Origin: JBOFOR01 sp051654865
Lineage (GTDB): Bacteria; Bacillota; Clostridia; Peptostreptococcales; Peptostreptococcaceae
Direction: 5' to 3'
Length of the DNA: 6,659 nt
Assembly (NCBI GenBank): GCA_051654865.1
Contig: JBOFYV010000088.1
Span: 1 to 6,659, forward strand
The position numbers were made by a program, and so were the translations under genes. The notes under the pieces were generated by a model that worked only from the letters and a program-made list of their open reading frames with translations, was not told the DNA's origin and did not search any database. This document shows, piece by piece, positions 1-6,437 of the stretch (within the stretch, counting starts at the first letter, position 1; each line of letters opens with the position of its first letter).

Positions 1-137
1 ACTCCACAGAAATAGAAATAAAGGAACTATACTCAAGCTTTTCTGAAGTTGATATTAATAAAGTAGACTACAACTTCTTCGATAAAAACGGAGATAAGCA
101 TACAATAAAAGCATTTGTAGTAATTGCAAAAAAATAA
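1..137 (+). CDS. 3' end of a CDS, possible SAM-dependent methyltransferase
   Basis: The reading frame is open from the left edge (first full codon at 3) to TAA at 135-137 and gives the last 44 or so residues of a protein. The visible tail starts STEIEIKELYSSF and ends FVVIAKK. An alpha-helix-like stretch, then a D/N-rich turn, then a hydrophobic beta-strand ending in Lys-Lys resembles the C-terminal end of class I SAM-dependent methyltransferases, whose last strand often reads like F-V-V-I-A-K-K. No SAM-binding motif is present because that part lies outside the window, so the function is a weak inference; the coding call rests on the clean ending and codon use. No intrinsic terminator is obvious just downstream. 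Confidence 0.55.
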   Translation, partial: STEIEIKELYSSFSEVDINKVDYNFFDKNGDKHTIKAFVVIAKK

Positions 138-322
138 AAAATTACTAAATTGTCGTGTACTTTCAGTTGTACTAAGTGCTAATTTACCTAACAATATCAA
201 ACTTTGATTATATTATACAAAATATTGAATTATTTTCCAATTTAAAAATAGTTTCATTAAATTTGAATTAGAAGTATTAAATAGACTATTAAGTAAGTTT
301 GAACTTACCTGTGATTCCAAAT
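138..322. other. AT-rich intergenic stretch with one small hairpin
   Basis: I see no gene, promoter of good quality or intrinsic terminator here. The only structure is a short perfect inverted repeat, GTAAGTT (293-299), TG, AACTTAC (302-308), which as RNA can form a 6-bp stem with a TTGA loop. It lies 15 bases before the large structured element at 323-445 and may belong to the same transcript, but it could be chance in such AT-rich sequence. Confidence 0.5.
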
Positions 323-445
323 ATTTAGCTTAGTAAATATCATGAGTGTAGAGATGAATTATATAGGTCGCACCGACTTTCCCAAAGGGCGGAAGGAAGA
401 CCTATATAATTCATCTCTACACGGTCCCCTATTTACCAACTAAAT
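323..445. repeat. Large two-tier inverted repeat / structured RNA candidate
   Basis: A perfect 24-bp inverted repeat has arms at 346-369 and 399-422, separated by 29 bases (370-398). The loop is clearly GC-richer than the surrounding AT-rich DNA, and CTTTCC (377-382) can pair with GGAAGG (391-396, one G-U pair) around the apical loop CAAAGGGC. Outside the core, 323-339 pairs imperfectly with 430-445: ATTTAG with CTAAAT, then a bulged C, two pairs, an A-C mismatch, then GTAAATA with TATTTAC. A 6/7-base internal loop (340-345 and 423-429) joins the two tiers. No T-run follows the right arm, so it does not look like an intrinsic terminator. It could be a structured RNA, a cis-acting leader of the gene at 555, or a dispersed palindromic (MITE/REP-like) element. 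I do not recognise a known RNA family, and the strand is undetermined. Confidence 0.85.
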
Positions 446-554
446 CAAAAAATGATTCTAATACCAACAAAACATAAATAAAATTAAATAATAAAAGAAT
501 TTACAAAGTAGAACAATGCTATTTAGTTAATTTAATGTAGATTGGGGATTACAC

Positions 555-1598
555 ATGAAAGAAGAATTTTCTAAATACGTTTTTGGATATGAAGTAAACG
601 TTGAAAAGCAAGATGGAAAAGATACATACATAGCGAAAATCAATGAACTAGGAATAGAAGGTAAAGCTCAAAACAAAGGAAGAGCAATAAGACAAGTATT
701 TGATAAAATAAGCAACAACTTAAGACAGGGACGCTTAGATTTAAGTAAATTCAACAGCAAACAATATGATACTACCTTTGAAAATAGAATACTAAAAGTA
801 AACCAAAAGATTACAAACTTCGGATTTTGTGTTATAGCAGAGGACATCAACACAAGTGATTTAGGAAAATTAGAAAAAGTATGCGACAATATAGATCTAA
901 ACAATAACCACTCCATAGAAGAAATAGAATACATTGAAAGTGAAATAGCGAATGCAATTAAAAATAGTTTGTTTAGTGCTAAAAAAAGAGCATTTAATAT
1001 GACTTTTTTAATTATGAAAACAAGTCATATAAATAAATTTTCTCATTTAATAGAACAAGCATACATCAGCTTTTTTAGAGAAGAATATATATCGACGATA
1101 ATGACACTAGTACCAGTTATAGAAGGCATATTATTATCAGTATATGGATTTGACTCAAATGAAAAAAATAAACCAAAGGTAGAAAAATTATTAAATACGT
1201 GGGCAGAATTACAATACGTTTGTAGTACAAATAAAAAGCATAATCCAATAATGATTGATGAATATATAAGAGCATTTATAGAAATATGTCAACAAACTGT
1301 ATTTTCAGCACATGAATCTTCAGAAAAAAATCTATATTTTAATAGACATTATATAGCTCATTTAATGGGGTGTGGTAAATTTTATTCTAGAAATAATGCA
1401 TTTAAATTCATAATTTTAGTAGATTTATTAGCTTATGTGCTAGATGCTTGTAATAATCAAAATAACGACATAAATATGAATGATGAAAAATATATAGTTA
1501 GGACTAATTATTATCAAAGTCTTTATGAGTATAACCATGAAGATAAACTTAAGCACGAACTATTAAATGAGCATACTAATTTTAAAGGATACGGATAA
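555..1598 (+). CDS. HicB-like / HEPN-motif protein of unknown function, possible RNase effector
   Basis: This 347-residue cytosolic protein starts at ATG 555 behind a good ribosome binding site, GGGGA at 544-548. Residues 10-57 (beginning GYEVNVEKQDGKDTYIAKI) look like a HicB-type partial RNase H fold: two strands with a charged turn, then a helix with A-I-R-Q-V-F. The C-terminal half is alpha-helical; YISTIMTLVPVIEGILL (178-194) resembles the conserved helix of HEPN-like proteins that carry a late NRHxxxHG signature. That signature appears as NRHYIAHLMG (263-272), giving R264-x4-H269, the spacing of the HEPN ribonuclease motif. HEPN proteins of this sort occur in toxin-antitoxin, abortive infection and other RNA-targeting systems. 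No transmembrane segment or signal peptide is evident. No partner gene abuts it, but the structured element at 323-445 lies 109 bases upstream, and a strong terminator closes the unit. Domain calls are by eye; activity is inference. Confidence 0.8.
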   Translation: MKEEFSKYVFGYEVNVEKQDGKDTYIAKINELGIEGKAQNKGRAIRQVFDKISNNLRQGRLDLSKFNSKQYDTTFENRILKVNQKITNFGFCVIAEDINTSDLGKLEKVCDNIDLNNNHSIEEIEYIESEIANAIKNSLFSAKKRAFNMTFLIMKTSHINKFSHLIEQAYISFFREEYISTIMTLVPVIEGILLSVYGFDSNEKNKPKVEKLLNTWAELQYVCSTNKKHNPIMIDEYIRAFIEICQQTVFSAHESSEKNLYFNRHYIAHLMGCGKFYSRNNAFKFIILVDLLAYVLDACNNQNNDINMNDEKYIVRTNYYQSLYEYNHEDKLKHELLNEHTNFKGYG

Positions 1599-1605
1599 AT
1601 CAAGT

Positions 1606-1659
1606 AAAAATAAGAGCTAAAGTAATATTTTGTTATATATTATCTTAGCTCTTATTTTT
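1606..1659 (+). terminator. Intrinsic terminator, probably bidirectional
   Basis: A 15-bp perfect stem pairs AAAAATAAGAGCTAA (1606-1620) with TTAGCTCTTATTTTT (1645-1659). The 24-base loop can itself extend the stem (1623-1628 with 1637-1642). The T-rich right arm serves as the U-tract, and the A-rich left arm gives the same property on the - strand. It begins 7 bases after the stop codon of the HEPN-like gene and separates it from the ABC transporter operon. Confidence 0.88.
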
Positions 1660-1723
1660 ATATGTACATATAAAATGTTTATAATGTATAAAAACTTTGA
1701 ATATAGTCTTAATTTGTATTATA

Positions 1724-1752
1724 TTGATTAAAAAAGTAGGCTTAAGTATAAT
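1724..1752 (+). promoter_or_regulatory. Sigma-A promoter of the ABC transporter operon
   Basis: A -35 box TTGATT (1724-1729) and a consensus -10 box TATAAT (1747-1752) are separated by 17 bases, the ideal spacing for the housekeeping sigma factor. Transcription should start near 1759, leaving a leader of about 35 bases before the ATG at 1794. That leader is too short for any riboswitch; in particular there is no TPP riboswitch, although related transporters of thiamine precursors often have one. Confidence 0.72.
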
Positions 1753-1793
1753 AGATACTGGATTAACAAAAAATTAACATAGGGAGTAATAAA

Positions 1794-2716
1794 ATGAAAT
1801 TTTCAAAATTTATAAAAATGGGTTTATTAGTATGCATATCTGCTATGGCAGTTGCTTGCAATAATCAAGAGTCAAAGGAAGAGTCAGGTGTAAATGACAA
1901 TTTAAAGATAGGCCTTATGCCAGCAGTAGATACAGCACCAATATTAATAGCAGATAAGAATGGATACTTTGAAGAATTAGGTATAGATGTAGATGTAGAA
2001 ATATACACAAATGCTCAAAATAGACAAAGTGCCTTGCAAAGTAATTCTATAGATGGTGCGATGACAGATTTTATAGCATTAGCTACTAATGTTAATGGGG
2101 GATTTGGTATAAAAGCAACAACTATGACAGATGGAGTATTCCCTGTTTTATCTAATGAAGGGGCAAAGGATAAAAAAGATATAAAAGTAGGGATGATGGA
2201 AGTAAGTGTGTCTAACTACCTTATAGATAAGTGGTTAGGCGAAGATTATAATATAGAAAAAGTATTTATAGATGAAATACCTGCTAGATTATCAGCAATA
2301 GCAACTAAAGAACTTGATATGGGGCTATTCCCAGAGCCAGTAGCATCAAATGGAGAAGTTAAGGGATTAGAAAAAACAGTATATGGAATAGAGGATAAAT
2401 ATTCTCCAGATTGTATGGTATTTACAGATAAGGCATTAAGTGAAAAGCAAGATGCTATAAAAAAATTCCACGAAGCATACAACAAAGCAGTAGATGATAT
2501 AAACAAAGATCCACAAATAGCAAAAGATATATTAATTGAAAACATACCAAACATAGAGGAAAAGGCTAAAGATTTAATAGTATTACCAACTTATAAAAAA
2601 GCAATGCTACCAAGTGAAGAGTACATCCAAGAAATAATAGATTGGACATCAAAAACTTTAGAAAAAGAAATAGAAGTTACTCCAGAGGAACTTTTAGATA
2701 GACAGTTTACGAAGTA

Positions 2717-2717
<1 letters not shown>
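1794..2717 (+). CDS. ABC transporter substrate-binding lipoprotein, NMT1/THI5-like
   Basis: This 307-residue protein captures the substrate outside the membrane for the importer encoded by the next two genes. It has a lipoprotein signal peptide: basic start, hydrophobic core (about 9-20), then lipobox AVAC with the modified Cys at 22, followed by a Ser/Glu-rich linker. From about residue 37 the mature domain opens with LKIGLMPAVDTAPILIADK, then GYFEELGID and SALQSNSIDGAMTDF. This is the typical start of periplasmic-binding proteins of the NMT1/THI5/SsuA class, which bind nitrate, sulfonates, or pyrimidine precursors of thiamine. The binding-site residues cannot be assigned by eye, so the substrate is open. 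The ATG follows an AGGGAG site (1781-1786). Its stop codon overlaps the ATPase start by one base, so the three genes form a tight operon. Neighbouring cobalt and cobalamin features make a corrin-related substrate conceivable, but nothing in the sequence demonstrates this. Confidence 0.9.
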
Positions 2718-3431
<714 letters not shown>

Positions 3432-3451
<20 letters not shown>

Positions 3452-4184
3452 AACTATTATTTCAAACTTATATGCAGTATTATCCATAATAGTTTTGTGG
3501 CAAATACTACATATGTATATAGGTGAAAATATGGTTCCTTCCTTTATACAAACAATAGAAGCTTTTTATAAAATGAACAAATATGAATTTTCTATGCACA
3601 TACTATATAGTATGTATAGGATACTAGTGTCTATAGGAATATCTATAATAATAGGAATACCAGTAGGAATTGTAGTTGGAATGAATAAAAAAATAAGTAA
3701 TATTGTATCACCAATAATATATTTACTTTATCCAATTCCTAAAATAGCATTTCTTCCAATATTTATGATTCTATTTGGAATTGGTGACAAATCTAAAATA
3801 ATACTTATGACAACAATAATAGTATTTCAGATATTAATAGCTACAAGAGATGCTGTTTTACAAATAGACAACAATATATTAATATCAGCAAAGATTATGA
3901 AATTCAATAAAGTAGATTTATGTATAGAGGTTATCATACCATCTATTTGTACTAAGTTATTTTCAGCAATAAGAATTAGTATAGGAATAGCCATATCAGC
4001 ATTGTTTTTTAGTGAAAACTATGCGACAAAGTACGGTATAGGTTATTTTATAATGAACTCATGGTCAATGGTAGATTATAAAGAAATGTTTGTAGGAGTA
4101 TTTGGATTAAGTATAATGTCATTATTTTTATACAAGATAATTGATTTTTTAGAATATATAGTATGCCCCTGGAATAGAAACTAA
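3432..4184 (+). CDS. ABC transporter permease, BPD_transp_1 (SsuC/TauC/ThiX-like)
   Basis: This 250-residue integral membrane protein forms the transport channel. It shows about six hydrophobic segments, near residues 12-30, 64-84, 92-115, 122-138, 174-194 and 218-240. The cytoplasmic EAA loop that docks to the ATPase lies around 152-170 (SAKIMKFNKVDLCIEVIIP). Its usual small-residue Gly is replaced by the bulkier K-F-N-K, a divergent form. The segment PIPKIAFLPIFMILFGIGD (101-119) is typical of the nitrate/taurine/thiamine-precursor permease family. The ATG lies inside the 3' end of the ATPase gene and has a clear AAGGAG site at 3418-3423. No intrinsic terminator follows before cbiM, so read-through from this operon into cbiMN is possible. 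Confidence 0.93.
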
Positions 4185-4197
4185 ACTGTCCTAAAAA

Positions 4198-4244
4198 TGT
4201 CAAAGTTTTGACACAATGTTGCCACAATTATTTTGTATAATTGT
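4198..4244 (+). promoter_or_regulatory. cbiM promoter region with two palindromic candidate operators
   Basis: Two perfect inverted repeats lie side by side. The first is TGTCAAAGTTTTGACA (4198-4213; 7-bp arms, 2-bp centre). The second has arms ACAATTAT (4224-4231) and ATAATTGT (4237-4244) around 5 bases. The right arm of the first contains a consensus -35 hexamer TTGACA (4208-4213), and the second covers a consensus -10 hexamer TATAAT (4236-4241), but the two are 22 bases apart, well over the normal 17. A shorter pairing, TTGCCA (4219-4224) with TATTGT (4244-4249), has a 19-base spacer. Palindromes over promoter elements suggest repressor or activator binding, perhaps by a metal-responsive regulator. 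I do not recognise a known operator. No cobalamin riboswitch is present in this leader. Confidence 0.5.
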
Positions 4245-4290
4245 ATTGTAAAGATAAGGGCAATTAAGGAATACAGATTGGGGGAAAATT

Positions 4291-5034
4291 ATGAAAAAAT
4301 TAAAATTAGTTTTATTATCAGCAGTTATGTTGATTATTTTAAATCCTATTTATTCAAATGCAATGCATATAATGGAAGGTTTCTTACCTATTAAGTGGTC
4401 TATAATTTGGAGTGTGGTATTTATACCTTTCTTCTTAATCGGAGTTAAAAATATCAATAAAATAGTAAAAGAAGAGCCTAAGAAAAAAGTATTACTAGCA
4501 CTATGTGGTGCATTTGTATTTGTACTATCAGCACTAAAAATACCATCACTAACAGGTAGTTGTTCTCATCCAACAGGAGTGGGACTTGGTGCTATATTAT
4601 TTGGACCTAGTGTAATGGTGGTACTAGGGACAATTGTATTATTATTCCAGGCATTATTATTAGCTCATGGAGGACTTACTACATTAGGAGCAAATGCATT
4701 TTCAATGGCAGTGATAGGTCCAATAGTTACATATTGTTTATTTAAATTCTTCAAAAAGAAAAATATTAATATAGGAGTAAGTGTATTCATAAGTACTGCA
4801 ATAGGTGGTTTATGTACATATATGGTAACAGCAATTCAACTAGGGCTAGCTTTTCCAGATGCCACTGGAGGAATTGGAATGTCTATAGCCAAATTTATGG
4901 GAGTATTTTTCCTAACTCAAGTTCCAATATCTATAGCAGAAGGAATGCTTACTACTGTAATTTACAACCTAATAAATGCTAAAGAAGAAATAGGAGGGGA
5001 TAGTGATGAGTGTGAATATCAAATCAATGAATAA
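4291..5034 (+). CDS. cbiM: Cobalt ECF transporter S component CbiM
   Basis: CbiM is the membrane substrate-binding subunit of the cobalt ECF transporter that feeds cobalamin synthesis. The 247-residue precursor has a cleavable N-terminal signal (about 1-24). Cleavage after SNA would expose Met25-His26 in the signature MHIMEGFLP; in this family the new N-terminal Met-His takes part in binding Co2+. Other family hallmarks are IPSLTGSCSHPTGVGLGAIL (84-103, with His93) and AHGGLTTLGANAFSMA (125-140, with His126), both in regions that line the metal site. Several transmembrane segments follow. The ATG has a strong GGGGG(A) site at 4280-4285. The gene overlaps cbiN. The expected cbiQ (T component) and cbiO (ATPase) are not in the window. 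Confidence 0.96.
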   Translation: MKKLKLVLLSAVMLIILNPIYSNAMHIMEGFLPIKWSIIWSVVFIPFFLIGVKNINKIVKEEPKKKVLLALCGAFVFVLSALKIPSLTGSCSHPTGVGLGAILFGPSVMVVLGTIVLLFQALLLAHGGLTTLGANAFSMAVIGPIVTYCLFKFFKKKNINIGVSVFISTAIGGLCTYMVTAIQLGLAFPDATGGIGMSIAKFMGVFFLTQVPISIAEGMLTTVIYNLINAKEEIGGDSDECEYQINE

Positions 5035-5311
5035 TAAGAATAAGTCAAAAACTAAGCAAAATATAATACTATTATTATTATCAGTATCACTTATTTGTCT
5101 ACCTCTTATAATTAATCCTTTAGCAGAATATGGTGGTGCTGATGGACAGGCAGAAGATTTAATTACAGAAATAAGTCCAGAATATGAGCCTTGGTTTAGT
5201 AGTATATACGAACCACCAAGTGGAGAGATAGAAAGCTTGTTATTCTCAGTACAAGCAGCATTAGGAGCAGGAATTATAGGATATTATTTAGGAAGTAGAA
5301 AAAGAAAATAA
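5006..5311 (+). CDS. cbiN: Cobalt transport protein CbiN
   Basis: CbiN is the small accessory membrane subunit required with CbiM for metal loading. The 101-residue protein has two transmembrane helices (about 19-37 and 77-96) separated by an extracytoplasmic loop with family hallmarks EYGGADGQAED (41-51) and EPWFSSIYEPPSGEIESLLF (61-80), and ends in a basic cytoplasmic tail. I chose ATG 5006, which has AGGAGGG at 4993-4999 at good spacing; a GTG at 5003, one codon earlier, is the alternative. It overlaps the end of cbiM by 29 bases, as in typical coupled cbiMN pairs. In most operons cbiQ and cbiO follow directly; here a cobalamin riboswitch follows instead. No terminator separates cbiN from that riboswitch, so they may share a transcript. 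Confidence 0.94.
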   Translation: MSVNIKSMNNKNKSKTKQNIILLLLSVSLICLPLIINPLAEYGGADGQAEDLITEISPEYEPWFSSIYEPPSGEIESLLFSVQAALGAGIIGYYLGSRKRK

Positions 5312-5363
5312 ACATTGCAAATAGATAAAATATATACTACCATATAAGTATAAAATTAAATAA

Positions 5364-5525
5364 TTATTATAGGTATTAATTATTAAAGTAAAAGGGAAAA
5401 AGGTTAAAATCCTTTGCAGCACCCGCTACTGTAATGTGGACGAACGTTTATAACCACTGTAAATTATTTTTACGGGAAGGATAACTAGTAGGATGAAGCT
5501 AAGCCAGGATACCTGCCTATAATAA
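5364..5525 (+). ncRNA. Cobalamin riboswitch aptamer
   Basis: The conserved core is present in order: a GCAGCACCCGCTACTGTAA segment (5416-5434), CCACTGT (5454-5460), GGGAAGG (5474-5480), GATGA (5492-5496), and the B12 box AAGCCAGGATACCTGCC (5501-5517). Stem P1 is a 10-bp helix between 5364-5373 and 5516-5525. This fixes the element on the + strand. Loop L5 contains ACCC (5421-5424), which can kiss GGGT (5541-5544) in the downstream hairpin. The aptamer binds a cobalamin form; which one cannot be read from the sequence. It lies 52 bases after the cbiN stop and has no convincing promoter of its own (TTGCAA at 5315-5320 has no well-spaced -10), so it may be transcribed from upstream. Its target is unclear because two terminators stand between it and the next gene. 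Confidence 0.95.
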
Positions 5526-5533
5526 GTAAGAAG

Positions 5534-5635
5534 TTCTTCGGGGTTGGAGAATGTTCTTAGCACTATAAGCATTTTTAGTGTATAAATAATGAAGTTAAAA
5601 GCTCAACCCCAAAAGGTTGAGCTTTTATTGTTTTT
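5534..5635 (+). terminator. Riboswitch expression platform: kissing hairpin, antiterminator, terminator
   Basis: The switch can be read directly. TTCTT (5534-5538) pairs with GAGAA (5547-5551 region, G-U closing pair) to form the P13-like hairpin, whose loop holds GGGGTT and can kiss L5 of the aptamer. The terminator stem is AAAAGCTCAACC (5597-5608) with GGTTGAGCTTTT (5615-5626), loop CCAAAA, followed by ATTGTTTTT. CTCAACCCC (5602-5610), which includes part of the left terminator arm, can instead pair with GGGGTTGGAG (5540-5549, one bulged G) as an antiterminator. Ligand binding holds the GGGG in the kissing loop, prevents the antiterminator and allows termination. It is therefore an OFF switch by transcription termination, inferred from pairing by eye. 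Confidence 0.88.
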
Positions 5636-5680
5636 GCCCTTAAGCAATTTTATATATATATTTTAAAACCTAACCTTACA

Positions 5681-5714
5681 AATGCTTTAGGCTACCTAAA
5701 GCATTATTTTTTTT
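5681..5714 (+). terminator. Second intrinsic terminator before the two-component genes
   Basis: AATGCTTTAGG (5681-5691) pairs perfectly with CCTAAAGCATT (5695-5705) around a 3-base loop, followed by A and eight T. This is a strong intrinsic terminator. It stands 46 bases after the riboswitch terminator with no supportable gene between them, and 39 bases before the response regulator start. I see no upstream segment that obviously acts as its antiterminator. Confidence 0.9.
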
Positions 5715-5753
5715 GAACTAAGTATTACACTAAAAAATATGGGAGTGAGTATA

Positions 5754-6437
5754 TTGGATAGTACATTAATTTTAATTTGTGATGATCAAGAGACAGTACA
5801 TGATACTATAGGGGAATATCTAAAACTAGAGGGGATTAGATATATATCAGCATATGATGGTACAGATGCATTAGATAAATTTAAACAATATAATCCGGAT
5901 TTAATATTACTAGACATAATGATGCCTAAAATGTTTGGTGATGAGGTATGTAAACAAATAAGAAAAAGTAGTGATGTTCCTATTATTATGCTTACTGCAA
6001 AGTCAGAGACTATAGATAGAATAGTAGGGTTAGAACTAGGTGCAGATGACTATGTTTCTAAGCCATTTTCACCAAGAGAAGTTGTAACAAGAATAAAAAC
6101 GGTACTAAGAAGAATAACTAAAGTGAATAAAACGCCTAATTGTATTAAATACAATGACTTAGAAGTAAATCTAGATACTCATGAGGTATACATTAATGGA
6201 GAGTTAATAAATACAACGCCAAAAGAAATTAAGATACTATATATGTTAGCATCAAACCCAGGCAATATTTTAAATAGAGACCATATACTATCAGAAGTAT
6301 GGGGCTATGATTATTTTGGAGATACGAGAGTTGTAGATACTCAAATAAAAAGACTAAGAAAAAAACTTCCAACTGAAGATTTAAGTTGGCAAATAAAATC
6401 TATATATGGTGTTGGCTATAAGTTTGAGGTATCTTAA
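5754..6437 (+). CDS. OmpR-family response regulator
   Basis: This is a DNA-binding transcription regulator, phosphorylated by the histidine kinase encoded next. I chose TTG 5754 as the start (227 residues) because GGGAGTGAG at 5741-5749 is a well-spaced ribosome binding site for it. The in-frame ATG at 5739 overlaps that site, has none of its own, and would add five residues. With the TTG start, the receiver domain (about 1-118) has acidic pair D10-D11, phosphoacceptor D54 in LLDIMMPK, T81 in MLTAK and K103 in SKPF. The C-terminal winged helix (about 130-225) contains TPKEIKILYMLASNPG, the recognition region DTRVVDTQIKRLRKKL and the ending IYGVGYKFE, all typical of the OmpR/PhoB class. Its signal is unknown. 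It lies downstream of the cobalamin riboswitch and two terminators, with no strong promoter visible between 5714 and 5754, and overlaps the kinase gene by one base. Confidence 0.95.
   Translation: MDSTLILICDDQETVHDTIGEYLKLEGIRYISAYDGTDALDKFKQYNPDLILLDIMMPKMFGDEVCKQIRKSSDVPIIMLTAKSETIDRIVGLELGADDYVSKPFSPREVVTRIKTVLRRITKVNKTPNCIKYNDLEVNLDTHEVYINGELINTTPKEIKILYMLASNPGNILNRDHILSEVWGYDYFGDTRVVDTQIKRLRKKLPTEDLSWQIKSIYGVGYKFEVS

Noticed and set aside
346..422. The 24-bp inverted repeat read as an intrinsic terminator of the upstream gene
   Set aside because: No T-run follows either arm (the right flank reads GGTCCCC), the loop is long, and it lies over 200 bases after the stop codon.
293..445. A type III toxin-antitoxin RNA (tandem repeats before an endoribonuclease) or a CRISPR array
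   Set aside because: There are no tandem direct repeats or regularly spaced units; only nested inverted repeats are present.
668..934. Open frame on the - strand inside the HEPN-like gene
   Set aside because: It is the reverse of a better-supported gene, has no ribosome binding site and no recognisable motif; the same applies to - strand frames at 2246-2554 and 2755-3093.
5589..5666. A 25-codon open frame (ATG 5589 to TAA 5664-5666) running through the riboswitch terminator, with a hydrophobic end
   Set aside because: It has no ribosome binding site and its sequence is dictated by the terminator hairpin; probably chance.
5311..5740. Remnants of cbiQ or cbiO after cbiN
   Set aside because: No frame with CbiQ or ABC ATPase motifs (Walker A, LSGGQ) can be seen; the stretch is filled by the riboswitch and terminators.
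5364..6437. Equivalence to ethanolamine-locus riboswitch RNAs (EutX/Rli55) that sequester a response regulator
   Set aside because: Those regulators bind RNA through an ANTAR domain. This regulator ends in an OmpR-type DNA-binding winged helix, and no ANTAR-type twin hairpins are evident.
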